Assembly: GCF_050483325.1 (NCBI RefSeq)
Contig: NZ_JBCMYF010000011.1
Coordinates: 62,001 to 126,000, forward strand
Direction of reading: 5' to 3'
Source of the DNA: Bacillus_P idriensis_A
GTDB lineage: Bacteria; Bacillota; Bacilli; Bacillales; Bacillaceae
Length of the DNA: 64,000 bases
Position numbers and translations under genes: made by a program. Positions 1-8,375 of this stretch are shown one piece after another; position 1 is the stretch's first letter, and every line of letters begins with the position of its first letter. The notes beneath the pieces were generated by a model that worked only from the letters and a program-made list of their open reading frames with translations, made no database searches and was not told where the DNA came from.

Positions 1-79
1 TTGAGCAGCCTGCAAGTGCAATCATGAGCACAGCCATGAGAGAAAATGCCAATATTGAAAATCTGCGTCTTGTATTCAT
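1..79 (-). CDS. Start of a lipoprotein, probably an iron-siderophore ABC substrate-binding protein (partial)
   Basis: Only the first 26 or so codons lie in the window; the gene runs off the left edge. They read as a basic start (MNTRRR), a hydrophobic stretch and a lipobox LAGC, so the product is a lipoprotein anchored outside the membrane. An AAGGAAGG ribosome site lies 7 bases upstream of the ATG at 79-77. A near-perfect Fur box sits about 30 bases further upstream, so the gene is probably repressed by iron. In Bacillus, Fur-controlled lipoproteins are usually the binding proteins of siderophore or haem importers. The substrate cannot be read from this fragment; the assignment is inferred from the Fur box plus the lipobox. 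Confidence 0.7.
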   Translation of the reverse strand, partial: MNTRRRFSILAFSLMAVLMIALAGCS

Positions 80-110
80 TTGTATTTCCTTCCTTAGCAC
101 TAGTTTATTT

Positions 111-129
111 GATAATAATTATCATTATC
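111..129. promoter_or_regulatory. Fur box
   Basis: The 19 bases match the classical Fur consensus (GATAATGATAATCATTATC) at 17 of 19 positions. The site lies just upstream of the lipoprotein ribosome site and probably overlaps its promoter, so iron-loaded Fur would block transcription to the left. Confidence 0.85.
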
Positions 130-344
130 ATTAATTTATCCTCAATTTGACGGGTTGTCAATGAAAATATGAATCATTTAAATCTTGCTGAAACGGCGCG
201 CTGAAGGTATTGGAAAGCTTTTAATTGAAGCGTTTTCGTGTTCCTGTTTATAAATGGAAAGTATTTTTTTGCAGAAAAAAGGGAAGAAATGCCGAAACAC
301 ATAAATGAAAGGAAGCAAAAGAGATTTATGAAAATTCGTGAATC

Positions 345-371
345 GTTCCACATGAAACAGTGATGTGGAAC
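345..371. promoter_or_regulatory. Perfect inverted repeat, possible operator
   Basis: GTTCCACAT, a 9-base spacer and ATGTGGAAC form a perfect 9-bp inverted repeat. It ends 33 bases before the -35 hexamer of the permease promoter. The rest of 130-404 shows no gene or other signal. The factor is unknown. No gene on the plus strand ends just upstream, which makes a terminator less likely. Confidence 0.45.
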
Positions 372-404
372 ATTCTTCGTTTCTTCCTTAAAGCAGATGA
401 ATGG

Positions 405-433
405 TTGACAAGGAATGCAGGACCCCCTACAAT
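405..433 (+). promoter_or_regulatory. Sigma-A promoter of the glycine-riboswitch permease gene
   Basis: TTGACA (405-410), a 17-base spacer and TACAAT (428-433) are near consensus. Transcription would start near 440, placing the riboswitch in the leader RNA. Confidence 0.8.
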
Positions 434-499
434 TAATCATTATTCAGAAATACTCAAATTTAATATAAAGCAAGCTATGATGGCTGTGGATCACACTAC

Positions 500-585
500 A
501 GCTGGAGCAGCTTCTGGAGAGACCGCTTTGTTAGCGGCGCCGAAGGGTTCACAATCTCAGGCAAAAGGACAGGAGAGTATGGAAA
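500..585 (+). promoter_or_regulatory. Glycine riboswitch, apparently a single aptamer
   Basis: The conserved core is visible: GGAGAGACC (about 516-524), a short hairpin CCGC...GCGG (523-537), CGCCGAAGGG (538-547) and TCTCAGGCAAAAGGACAG (555-572). These are hallmarks of the glycine (gcvT) aptamer. I find only one full aptamer rather than the tandem pair in front of B. subtilis gcvT. An intrinsic terminator follows at 643-677, then an amino acid permease gene, so glycine probably controls transcription read-through. Whether it switches on or off cannot be read here. Off would suit a glycine importer. Confidence 0.85.
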
Positions 586-642
586 TTGGATTTGTTGTGC
601 TCGTTATTTGCAGCCCAGCATATGCTATTTTAGTATTCTTCC

Positions 643-677
643 AGAGAGATTGGGATTCTTCCAGTCTCTTTTTTTAT
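643..677 (+). terminator. Riboswitch-controlled intrinsic terminator
   Basis: Stem AGAGATTGG (645-653) pairs with CCAGTCTCT (661-669) around a 7-base loop and is followed by a T run. It lies between the glycine aptamer and the permease ribosome site, so it is the likely expression platform. Confidence 0.8.
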
Positions 678-712
678 TGGGTTTTTTTACATCTCAGAAG
701 GAGGAGTTCAGA

Positions 713-2068
713 ATGGCACAGCAGGAATTGAAGAGAGAGTTGGCGAACCGCCATGTGCAGCTGATTGCAATTGGCGGGACGATTGGTACGGGGTTGTTTT
801 TAGGGTCGGGCAAGGCGATTCAGCTTGCGGGACCGTCGATAATATTCGCTTATTTGATTGTGGGAGTTGCGCTGTTTTTTATGATGAGGGCGCTTGGTGA
901 GCTGCTGCTGTCCAAGGCAGGATATGAGTCGTTTACAGATATTTCCGAGGATTATCTTGGGCCGCGGGCGGCGTTTGTGACAGGATGGACGTATTGGTTC
1001 TGCTGGATCATGACGGCGATGGCCGATGTGATTGCGGTCGGTGTGTACGTGCAATATTGGTATGACATTCCGCAGTGGGTTCCGGCGCTTGTCTGTTTGC
1101 TTCTTTTACTTGGGCTCAATCTTTTAACAGTGAAGCTCTTTGGTGAATTGGAGTTTTGGTTTGCTTTGATCAAGGTGGTTACGATTCTTGCGTTGATTGT
1201 GATTGGGGCTGTTATGCTTGTAGTCGGCTTTCAGACAGATGCGGGAGCCGTTTCGGTGAACAATCTGTGGGGGCATGGCGGCCTGTTTCCTAATGGGATG
1301 ACCGGATTTTTGCTTTCATTCCAGATGGTCGTATTTGCGTTTGTCGGAGTAGAATTGGTCGGGGTTTCTGCGGCGGAAACGTCCAATCCGAGAAAAAACA
1401 TTCCGTCTGCCATTAATAAAATTCCGCTCCGCATTTTGTTTTTCTACGTCGGCGCTCTGATTGTCCTGCTCAGCATTAATCCGTGGACGGAATTGAATGC
1501 GGCGGAAAGTCCTTTTGTGAAGACATTCAGCTTAATCGGCATTCCGCTTGCTGCGGGAATCATTAATTTTGTTGTTCTGACGTCTGCTGCATCTGCCTGC
1601 AACAGCGGGCTGTTCTCGACAAGCCGGATCCTGTTTACGCTAAGCAAACGCGATCAGGCGCCGGCCTCCATGAGGAAGCTGACGAAGCAGCATGTGCCGG
1701 GAAATGCGCTGTGGCTGTCAGCTGCCGTCGTGTCAGCTGGTGCGCTTCTCAGCAAGCTGATTCCCGAGCAGGCTTTCGGCATTGTGACGACAATCAGCGC
1801 CATCTGCTTTATCTGGGTGTGGAGCGTGATTCTGATCTGTCATATAAAATACCGGAAAACCCGTCCGGATCTGCACGCAAAGTCAGCTTTTAAAGCTCCG
1901 TTTGCACCGTTCATCAACTATGCGGTTCTGGCGCTGTTTGGGCTGATACTGATTGTGATGCTCATGGCGGATGCGACCCGTCCTGCGTTAGTGCTGACGC
2001 CTGTGTGGTTTAGTTTGCTGTATGTTCTGTATGCATCTGGAAGAAAGTCCCCGTCTTCACACATGTGA
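713..2068 (+). CDS. APC-family amino acid permease, D-serine/D-alanine/glycine type (CycA-like)
   Basis: The 451-residue product has the family opening LANRHVQLIAIGGTIGTGLF, the APC helix-1 GTIGTG motif, and about twelve hydrophobic segments. It closely resembles CycA/YtnA carriers, which import glycine and D- or L-alanine/serine by proton symport. The ATG at 713 is chosen because AAGGAGGAG lies just before it; the longer frame from 608 would translate through the riboswitch terminator. The glycine riboswitch in the leader supports glycine as substrate. The gene stands alone and converges on the PL8 lyase gene. Confidence 0.92.
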   Translation: MAQQELKRELANRHVQLIAIGGTIGTGLFLGSGKAIQLAGPSIIFAYLIVGVALFFMMRALGELLLSKAGYESFTDISEDYLGPRAAFVTGWTYWFCWIMTAMADVIAVGVYVQYWYDIPQWVPALVCLLLLLGLNLLTVKLFGELEFWFALIKVVTILALIVIGAVMLVVGFQTDAGAVSVNNLWGHGGLFPNGMTGFLLSFQMVVFAFVGVELVGVSAAETSNPRKNIPSAINKIPLRILFFYVGALIVLLSINPWTELNAAESPFVKTFSLIGIPLAAGIINFVVLTSAASACNSGLFSTSRILFTLSKRDQAPASMRKLTKQHVPGNALWLSAAVVSAGALLSKLIPEQAFGIVTTISAICFIWVWSVILICHIKYRKTRPDLHAKSAFKAPFAPFINYAVLALFGLILIVMLMADATRPALVLTPVWFSLLYVLYASGRKSPSSHM

Positions 2069-2097
2069 AATAACAGGCAGCATTGAGGACCGTAAAA

Positions 2098-2148
2098 TAA
2101 AGAGGCTGTCTGACAGTGGGGTTTCCCGCTGCAGGCGGCCTCTTTAAA
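2098..2148. terminator. Possible terminator between convergent genes
   Basis: AAAGAGGC near 2098 pairs with GCCTCTTT near 2138, with an inner CAGTGGG/CCCGCTG stem. Short T/A runs flank both sides, so it could serve both the permease and the lyase gene. The U-tracts are weak. Confidence 0.45.
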
Positions 2149-2190
2149 TAGAGCGGGTGTCTGTTTCTTCTTCATTTCTTTATAGAATGG

Positions 2191-4287
2191 TCATTCTTGA
2201 AATGTCCCTTCAATCCCTTCACCGCCTTCAAGCTCCATCAGTATTCTATCCCGATTATCTATTTTCTTTTTAACAAGTATCTTCAGCCTTTTATCAGAAC
2301 CATCTGCTCTTTTTGCGTTTATGATCCATTCATCCCCATTCCGTTTTAGCTGGACAGCAGCGGGCTGATTTGTGCTGATAGTGATATCATCAGCGGTTTT
2401 AAGTGTATCTGCTTTCCAGAATACAGCTTCTGTTACCGCGAGTTTTGTGTTTTCAGCCGCTTGAACGCCGCCATGATTGCTAATGATTTTAATGAGGGAT
2501 TCTCCTTTTATCTTTTCGAATTCCTCTTTAGTGGCACCAGGGGCGACAATATATTGGTACTGATTGTTTTCTGGATTTTTTCCGTGATTGATCCACATGC
2601 CAAGGACTTTTTCTTTGACATGGGATTCTCCTTCGTACCGCTGATTGATTTTTTCCCAGCTTGCTTCCCGTTTGTTGAGCATAAGATGAATGCGGTCATT
2701 GTTTCCGGGAAAGATGTAGCCAATGCCGTTGTGGTAGACCCAGCCTGGCTTAGAGATTGTTTTGTGGGTGGAATCGTCCAGTTTGGGTGTTTCGGACGTT
2801 TCAACCGGCTGATTCCAGATCCGCTGGTCGATGGTTGTGACAATCGGATCCTTGCTCTCAGACGTTATGCCTGCTCCAAGTGCTGCAATGGTGTCCCCGA
2901 AAAAGAACCATGCTTTCTTGGCAGATAGGTTCTGGTTATTCAAGTTCATTGCCGTTATCCCGTTTTTACCGTCACTGAACATGAGTGTTTCATTGTTATC
3001 ACCGGAAATCCGTTCTTTTTTTTCATCATTGTGCACAACAGTTGTTCCGGGGATTTTGCGCCAATCCCACACCGGGAAAATTCCTGCATACCCGTCGCCT
3101 TTTAAATAGAAAAGACTGGCTCCATCTGCCATATGGCGATTATTGAGTCCTTCGCCGTTGTAATACGGTTCACTTGAGTTCATTCCCTCAGGAAGGATTC
3201 GAACGGAGCTATAAGAATTCTTTTGATGATGAACCATCAGTCCGGAACTCTCATAAGCCCGATTGCCCGCAAACGGGGGACGTTTCCCTTCTAAACGTTC
3301 AATCATACGCTTGTAATCATCTTTCCGGCTTGTCGGAAGCTCTTCCATCATCTTTGCAGCGGCCATAACATCCTGAATTTGATTGTTTTTGCGGGTAATG
3401 CCTCTGCCCAATGAGGTATAGTCAATCGTGTTATCTGCTATAAACCACTGAATGCCATCCAGGATAAAGTGGGACAGCATTTGATAATCGTCACTTGAGA
3501 ACGAGTAGGCCGTACCGTGAACTAAAGTAAACATGCCTGCTGTCTCGAGTGCGTACCGTATCCCGTATGTACCGGTTTGAACGGATTGTTCATGCTGATG
3601 AAAGGTCATATCCGGCTGTATACCGACGCTGCTCACGTTTAAAGTGGATTGCATGGAAGATACGGCGTGTTTAATCATGGAAGGATCCTCCTGGATCAAC
3701 CCGCTGATATAGCTGATTTTCTCACTTTCGATTAAATTCACTCCATGGAGGGGAGGAGAGTCCGACTCAGTATATTCCTCCAGCATTTTGACAGAAGCCT
3801 GCGCTGTTTTTTCAGGGAGTTTTTCATCCATCAGAAACAAGATATTAACCAGGATCATCGGGATCCTCAGTCTGTTCCACCACCAATTTTCAGCCTGCAC
3901 AGGATTTTGATTCCAATAGTCCAGCCCTGCCGTGATATCGTTTTTCAGTTTCTTATCCTGATAGCTTATGTGATTTTTAGATTGGTAGGCTTTGGCCATA
4001 GTCTCTAGCCGTTCAAGGTGACTGACTGTTTCCCTTGGATTTTCATCCTTGACTGTGTATGAAATGTCTGTGAATTTGCCTTCGCTGTTTTGTTTTTTCT
4101 GCAGGGAAAAGACGCTTTCAGTCATGCCGTCCGTTAAATAGGTCATATACCGTTCCTTTAGCTCTTGCAGAGGGTCTTCCTTAGGTGGAGTATCCCTGTC
4201 CAGCATGACAATCATAAAAATGGCCGCAGCCAGTATGATTGTCAGTGATATGATCATGTTCTTGTTGAATATGTGCAAATGCCTCAC
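2191..4287 (-). CDS. Polysaccharide lyase family 8 (hyaluronate/chondroitin/xanthan lyase type), membrane-anchored or secreted
   Basis: The 698-residue product has one N-terminal hydrophobic segment (about 11-28) with no lipobox Cys, so it is secreted or signal-anchored. The body matches PL8 enzymes, which cleave uronic-acid polysaccharides by beta-elimination. An aromatic patch NWWWNRLRIP (134-143), Asn184 in GVNL, His232 and Tyr241 in FHQHEQSVQTGTYG (nine residues apart, as in streptococcal hyaluronate lyase) and GRGITR (Arg295/Arg299) correspond to the catalytic set. A beta-sandwich half follows (NGEGLNN, DGASLFYL, WRKIPGTTV). The GTG start at 4287 has a weak ribosome site; the start could be a few codons later. 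The hasACB operon 8 kb away makes hyaluronan-like glycan a plausible substrate; xanthan or chondroitin remain possible. Confidence 0.88.
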   Translation of the reverse strand: MRHLHIFNKNMIISLTIILAAAIFMIVMLDRDTPPKEDPLQELKERYMTYLTDGMTESVFSLQKKQNSEGKFTDISYTVKDENPRETVSHLERLETMAKAYQSKNHISYQDKKLKNDITAGLDYWNQNPVQAENWWWNRLRIPMILVNILFLMDEKLPEKTAQASVKMLEEYTESDSPPLHGVNLIESEKISYISGLIQEDPSMIKHAVSSMQSTLNVSSVGIQPDMTFHQHEQSVQTGTYGIRYALETAGMFTLVHGTAYSFSSDDYQMLSHFILDGIQWFIADNTIDYTSLGRGITRKNNQIQDVMAAAKMMEELPTSRKDDYKRMIERLEGKRPPFAGNRAYESSGLMVHHQKNSYSSVRILPEGMNSSEPYYNGEGLNNRHMADGASLFYLKGDGYAGIFPVWDWRKIPGTTVVHNDEKKERISGDNNETLMFSDGKNGITAMNLNNQNLSAKKAWFFFGDTIAALGAGITSESKDPIVTTIDQRIWNQPVETSETPKLDDSTHKTISKPGWVYHNGIGYIFPGNNDRIHLMLNKREASWEKINQRYEGESHVKEKVLGMWINHGKNPENNQYQYIVAPGATKEEFEKIKGESLIKIISNHGGVQAAENTKLAVTEAVFWKADTLKTADDITISTNQPAAVQLKRNGDEWIINAKRADGSDKRLKILVKKKIDNRDRILMELEGGEGIEGTFQE

Positions 4288-4474
4288 CTGTCACTTTAAG
4301 AAATGTAGTTCAACCATATCATATTGACGGGCTTTGCTGAGGGTATAAGACGAATTGAAAAGAGGATGTAAAAGAGCGGGAGAATTGTTACATTTGCAAT
4401 AGATTCTTTACATGAAACCAAACCGCTTTTCATCCTGAATTAACAAAAATATCCTCCTGATAGCAGCTGCTTTC

Positions 4475-5695
4475 CTATTCAGCCTTAATCCCTGGACTTG
4501 TAGATTTGTCCAAGCTGTGATAGGTGTTTCCAGAAAGAGAAAGACCTTTGACATATGCGACCACATTAATGCCGTAACGGCCGTTTTTCAGAGAATTATC
4601 CCGGATGGAAATGTTGGAAAATCTGCTTGTGCCGTCATAGCCTTTATTGATGCGAATGACATCGGAGGACGGGGAAGCTGCACGATTGGCTATCTTGTTG
4701 CGGGTGACGCTCACATTATTTCCTCCAGCAATGTCAATTGCTGCCGAAAAACGGCCAGTTCCATCAATTGTATTGCCGGTGATGTCCACGTTATCACTGT
4801 AAACGGAGACAGCAGACCACATATCGTACTCGTTCGTTTCTTTGTATGTGTCATAAAAATTATTCTGATAAAAACTGTTCTGTATGTGATTATTAGCAAT
4901 GACAGCACCGGGTGACTGAATTTTGACAGCCCGTTTATGATTTTTCTCAAATGTATTGTGCTTGATTGTGACTCCTACATTCTCTTTAAAACCCTGAACG
5001 ACGATTCCGTCACCATCATCCTTTGGCCCGATTTCTGTTATCAGGGAATGCTGGATCGTGATGTTTTTGCTCGGCGGCTGGGATGATATGGCTGGGCTTA
5101 TCAGAATTCCCCGCGCAACTAAATGATCCCAGCCGGAATTGAAGGTTTTGTTTTTGGCATAGACGTCCCGGATGGTGAGCTGGTCAAACAGCACATCTTG
5201 CACCCCGCCTTCGACACGGATGGCAATTGGCACGGATTCCGCCCACTTCGGATGTTCAGGCTGGCTGAAATGCTGCAGTTTAAGCTTGCTTGCTTGAAAG
5301 CCGATTGTGCCATTCATCACAGTCATACCGCGCAAAAACGTTTTATTTCCATCAATCGTCAAGTCATGGATGGAAATACCGCTGCCGTAAATTCGAAGCA
5401 TAGATTCACCCGGTCCGTCAGCTTTTATGACAGCGTTCGATCCGTAAACTTCAGTCTTTTCCTTTACCGTCAGTGCCTCCTTAATCAGGTAGGTGCCTTC
5501 GGGAAAATAAACACTCTTTCCTTTCCCGCTGTAGAGTGCTTTTTTTATGGCCGCGGTATCATTTGTTGCACCATCGCCCGCAGCTCCAAAATCTTTGACA
5601 TTTAGAATATCACTTTCTGCAGGAACAAAGCCTCCTGCAATCCAGACAGAACATATCAGCATAGCAGCAATAATCAGTCCTTTTCTTTTTCTCAC
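4475..5695 (-). CDS. Secreted right-handed beta-helix protein (pectate-lyase-3 / GH55-like fold)
   Basis: The product is about 406 residues. An N-terminal signal peptide (MRKRKG plus a hydrophobic core) is followed by VKDFGAAGDGATNDTAAIKK, the typical entry of Pectate_lyase_3 beta-helices. Many N-x-I-x-x-N rungs then repeat to the C-terminus (for example NNHIQNS, GNTIDG, RNKIAN). Such proteins are polysaccharide lyases, hydrolases, epimerases or phage-type depolymerases. The GTG at 5695 is preferred over the upstream ATG at 5731 because AGAAGGGG lies 7 bases before it and the signal peptide then begins properly. Lying between the PL8 lyase and the acyltransferase genes, it probably acts on the same surface polysaccharide. 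No catalytic residue can be assigned with confidence. Confidence 0.8.
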   Translation of the reverse strand: MRKRKGLIIAAMLICSVWIAGGFVPAESDILNVKDFGAAGDGATNDTAAIKKALYSGKGKSVYFPEGTYLIKEALTVKEKTEVYGSNAVIKADGPGESMLRIYGSGISIHDLTIDGNKTFLRGMTVMNGTIGFQASKLKLQHFSQPEHPKWAESVPIAIRVEGGVQDVLFDQLTIRDVYAKNKTFNSGWDHLVARGILISPAISSQPPSKNITIQHSLITEIGPKDDGDGIVVQGFKENVGVTIKHNTFEKNHKRAVKIQSPGAVIANNHIQNSFYQNNFYDTYKETNEYDMWSAVSVYSDNVDITGNTIDGTGRFSAAIDIAGGNNVSVTRNKIANRAASPSSDVIRINKGYDGTSRFSNISIRDNSLKNGRYGINVVAYVKGLSLSGNTYHSLDKSTSPGIKAE

Positions 5696-5836
5696 ACTTA
5701 TTCCCCTTCTTTTGTGTAAAATGAAAAACACTATCCATCAAAAGTATCGGACGGATCTGGATTTTTTACACAAAAAAAGGAATTTATTAAATAGATTTTC
5801 CTGTTCCTAAAGACCTTTATATTTTATAAAGAAAGA

Positions 5837-5857
5837 GAGCAGCCATCTTGACTGCTC
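5837..5857 (-). terminator. Intrinsic terminator of the acyltransferase gene
   Basis: Read on the minus strand, GAGCAG and CTGCTC form a 6-bp stem with a 9-base loop followed by a pyrimidine-rich TCTTTCTTTAT tail, just after the acyltransferase stop codon. Confidence 0.5.
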
Positions 5858-5864
5858 ACATGTT

Positions 5865-6974
5865 TTACGCTGATGCTTTATGCTCCGGACGCACATCAGA
5901 CTGCCGTTTCGAATTCTTTGTTTTCGGTACAGGAATAACAAATCCGCTGAGCGGGATAAACTGCAGGATCCGGATAAATAAGGATGCAATCAGCATGACC
6001 GCAAGGAACATCAGAGGGACATACTGTACCTGCCAGTACGTCTCTGGCAGATGACGGGCAAATAAGTAAAGAATCATCGGATGAATGAGATAGATACCCA
6101 TGGAATATTGCCCAATGACCGTTAATGTTTTTTTCACGATGCTGAGCTTCGCAAGCAGCGGGTAGATTCCGATGATCGCAATGCTGAGTGCAGGGATGTT
6201 GAACAAGTTCGTCAATCTGCGGTTTGATACGTATCCTTTCGTCTGATACTCAACTACTGCCCCGGCTGAAACCAACAGAATCACAGCGAGCATTTTCCAT
6301 GGCCGCTTCGTCGCAAACCGGACAATTTCATCCCAGAAGTACGCCATAAATCCGCCGAAGGCAAAATAGAAGATCCAGATGGGCATAAATGATTTGCCTG
6401 CGAGAAACTCGCCAAGCTTTCCTTCGATTCCGGGGTTGAAGCCGTAGAGATTAAAACTAATGATAAAAGAAAGAGCTGTAAAAATCAGCAGAGTAGTCTG
6501 CGTCTTGAAAATTTTCTGCAGAAATGGAAAAATGAGATAAAATTGCACGACAATTGCAACAAAATACAAATGATAGAAAGAATCCCCCATTAGAAATGTT
6601 GTCAGTTCTTCCGCAGGGTTTCCTAGAGCCTTGTTGTCGTAATAATAGAGAAGCAGGCGGTAGGCAGCACTCCAGATCAGAAATGGCAGGAGAATCTTTG
6701 AAAATCTTGACTGCAGAAATCGGTCAAGCTCAAATCCTTTTCTTTTTACTTGGTAAAAAAGGAGAAATCCGCTGATGACGGCAAAAATGGTGGTGCCAAA
6801 CCGGCCATATTGATTCATGAAATAAGTGAACCAGTTCCATGTTTCATCATTCATTCCGTAATTAGTAGCCGAAACATGGACGCCTACAACCAGCAGGCAG
6901 GCAAATGCGCGCAAAAAATGAATTTCGAAAATGTACGTTTTCTGTTTAGGCTCTTGCTTAGTATGAGCTGTCAT
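5865..6974 (-). CDS. Membrane-bound acyltransferase family 3 (polysaccharide O-acetyltransferase type)
   Basis: This 369-residue integral membrane protein has about ten hydrophobic segments. Its start EIHFLRAFACLLVVGVHVSA carries the conserved His of Acyl_transf_3 enzymes, followed by GRFGTTIFAVISGFLL, another family signature. Relatives (WecH, IcaC, OafA) move acetyl or succinyl groups onto cell-surface glycans. A clear AGGAGGAG ribosome site precedes the ATG. It lies between the GT28 glycosyltransferase and the beta-helix gene, so its acceptor is probably the polysaccharide made by this cluster, or a glycolipid. The 220 bases upstream contain no other gene. Confidence 0.88.
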   Translation of the reverse strand: MTAHTKQEPKQKTYIFEIHFLRAFACLLVVGVHVSATNYGMNDETWNWFTYFMNQYGRFGTTIFAVISGFLLFYQVKRKGFELDRFLQSRFSKILLPFLIWSAAYRLLLYYYDNKALGNPAEELTTFLMGDSFYHLYFVAIVVQFYLIFPFLQKIFKTQTTLLIFTALSFIISFNLYGFNPGIEGKLGEFLAGKSFMPIWIFYFAFGGFMAYFWDEIVRFATKRPWKMLAVILLVSAGAVVEYQTKGYVSNRRLTNLFNIPALSIAIIGIYPLLAKLSIVKKTLTVIGQYSMGIYLIHPMILYLFARHLPETYWQVQYVPLMFLAVMLIASLFIRILQFIPLSGFVIPVPKTKNSKRQSDVRPEHKASA

Positions 6975-7194
6975 TGTAACTCCTCCTGCATGTTAGAAGT
7001 CGGGGCTGACTAGATGATGCTGATGACGCCAGCGGGTTTAACACATGATAGAATAGGAAAATAAATAACAAAAAGCGGGTACGTCTATGACTTATTTTTT
7101 TGAAATTTTCAGGTCAGTCTATCATTTCATCTATTTTTGCATCATGGTTACAGGCTGCTTTTTTATTTACTATCAGCTGTTTAAAAAGCGGTAG

Positions 7195-8352
7195 CTACAG
7201 ATTCTGGTAAACTTTTAAAAAGGCATCATCAAGAAACCGGACGTTCGGATCATCGGTCAGGCAGCTTTCGGCAATTGTGTCCGCAAGCTCTCTGCACGAT
7301 GGGATTTCAATGTTTTTTAAGAAGTGATACCGTGCCTTTTTCATCAAAAATTGAAGCTTCTCATCCTTCAATGCGGACAGGAGCTGCTGATCAATCGGCC
7401 GTTTCGGGTCAAGCCTGCGCGCCAGTCCTTCTGTTTCCAGATACTCCATGTTCTTTTCTTCCTGACCGGGAAGCACGGAATGAACAAAAACCGGAAGAGA
7501 TTTTTTGATTGCTTCCCCAACCGTTATTCCTCCTGGCTTCGTAATCAGGGCGTCTGCCCAGTTATACAGTCTGTTCATTTGCTCTGCTTCTGTAATGTAG
7601 GAAATGCCGGTCATATTCGGCCTCCCTAAATCCATGATCTGCTGCAGCAATTCCTGATTGTGTCCGCAAAGGATTTTATACTTGATTTTGCTTGAAGCGG
7701 TCGTTTTGAGCAAAGATTGCAGGGAATCCCCAAGACCGAGACTTCCCCCGCTGACAAGAATATGAAGGGTGCCGTCTTCCGCTTCCGGCTTGCGTTTTTT
7801 ATACTGATCATTCGTGACAATGCCGGAAACTTTGACAGAAGCGGGATCAGTACCTGCTTCGATTAAATGCTGCTTCATACCGGCTGTTGAAACAATGTGC
7901 ATATCAATATGATCCCTGCCCCAGACGCCGTTAAGAAAGAAGTCGGTGTACACATTCACAACAGGCGCTGTTATCATGCCGTATCTTTTCAGCTTATCTG
8001 CTAAAAAAGAGGGGAAGCTGTGCGTGCAAATGATGACGTCCGGCTGTTTTTCACGGATAAGCTGCTCCATTTTTTCAAGAAAAAGAGTTTCATAAATAGA
8101 ATGCAGCAAGCTTTTGTTTTTCTGGAAAAAAGACGAATACAGCCAGCTGTAGGCAGACGGAAATGCGGTGATCCAGTTTACGTAAAGCTGTGAGATGAAT
8201 TTTTCCAGTGAAGAGCTTGCATAGTCAAGAATATCTACTTTTTCACACATAGTGGACGGGTCCTGGTGTGAAAAAGCTTCAATTAGTGCATCAGCAGTAC
8301 GATGATGACCTGATTCCATCTGAAAAAGCGGCAAAACGAGTACTCGTTTCAT
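7195..8352 (-). CDS. GT28 glycosyltransferase of the MGDG-synthase/UgtP family
   Basis: The 385-residue product begins with MKRVLVLPLFQMESGHHRTA, the MGDG-synthase N-terminal motif. Its C-terminal half has HILVSGGSLGLGDS and ITKPGGITVGEA, the GT-B nucleotide-sugar site of GT28 enzymes such as MurG and UgtP. Relatives add glucose or galactose to diacylglycerol on the inner membrane face. B. subtilis has this type in UgtP (glucolipids, lipoteichoic acid anchor) and YkoN. It starts about 24 bases after the ABC permease gene and is probably co-transcribed with it. A role in making a lipid anchor or primer for the polysaccharide is inference. Confidence 0.85.
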   Translation of the reverse strand: MKRVLVLPLFQMESGHHRTADALIEAFSHQDPSTMCEKVDILDYASSSLEKFISQLYVNWITAFPSAYSWLYSSFFQKNKSLLHSIYETLFLEKMEQLIREKQPDVIICTHSFPSFLADKLKRYGMITAPVVNVYTDFFLNGVWGRDHIDMHIVSTAGMKQHLIEAGTDPASVKVSGIVTNDQYKKRKPEAEDGTLHILVSGGSLGLGDSLQSLLKTTASSKIKYKILCGHNQELLQQIMDLGRPNMTGISYITEAEQMNRLYNWADALITKPGGITVGEAIKKSLPVFVHSVLPGQEEKNMEYLETEGLARRLDPKRPIDQQLLSALKDEKLQFLMKKARYHFLKNIEIPSCRELADTIAESCLTDDPNVRFLDDAFLKVYQNL

Positions 8353-8375
8353 TAATCAACCCCCCAAAAAAATCG

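Noticed and set aside
174..440. 88-codon open frame on the minus strand
   Set aside because: No ribosome site, odd composition, and it overlaps the promoter and inverted repeat of the permease gene.
608..712. N-terminal extension of the permease reading frame
   Set aside because: It runs through the riboswitch terminator and lacks a ribosome site. AAGGAGGAG marks the ATG at 713.
2461..2928. 155-codon plus-strand frame inside the lyase gene
   Set aside because: It is antisense to a well-supported PL8 coding region and has no family features.
4288..4474. Short leader peptide (TTG start after AGGAGG near 4455) upstream of the lyase gene
   Set aside because: Only about 12 codons, without regulatory structure or known precedent. 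The AGGAGG may be chance.
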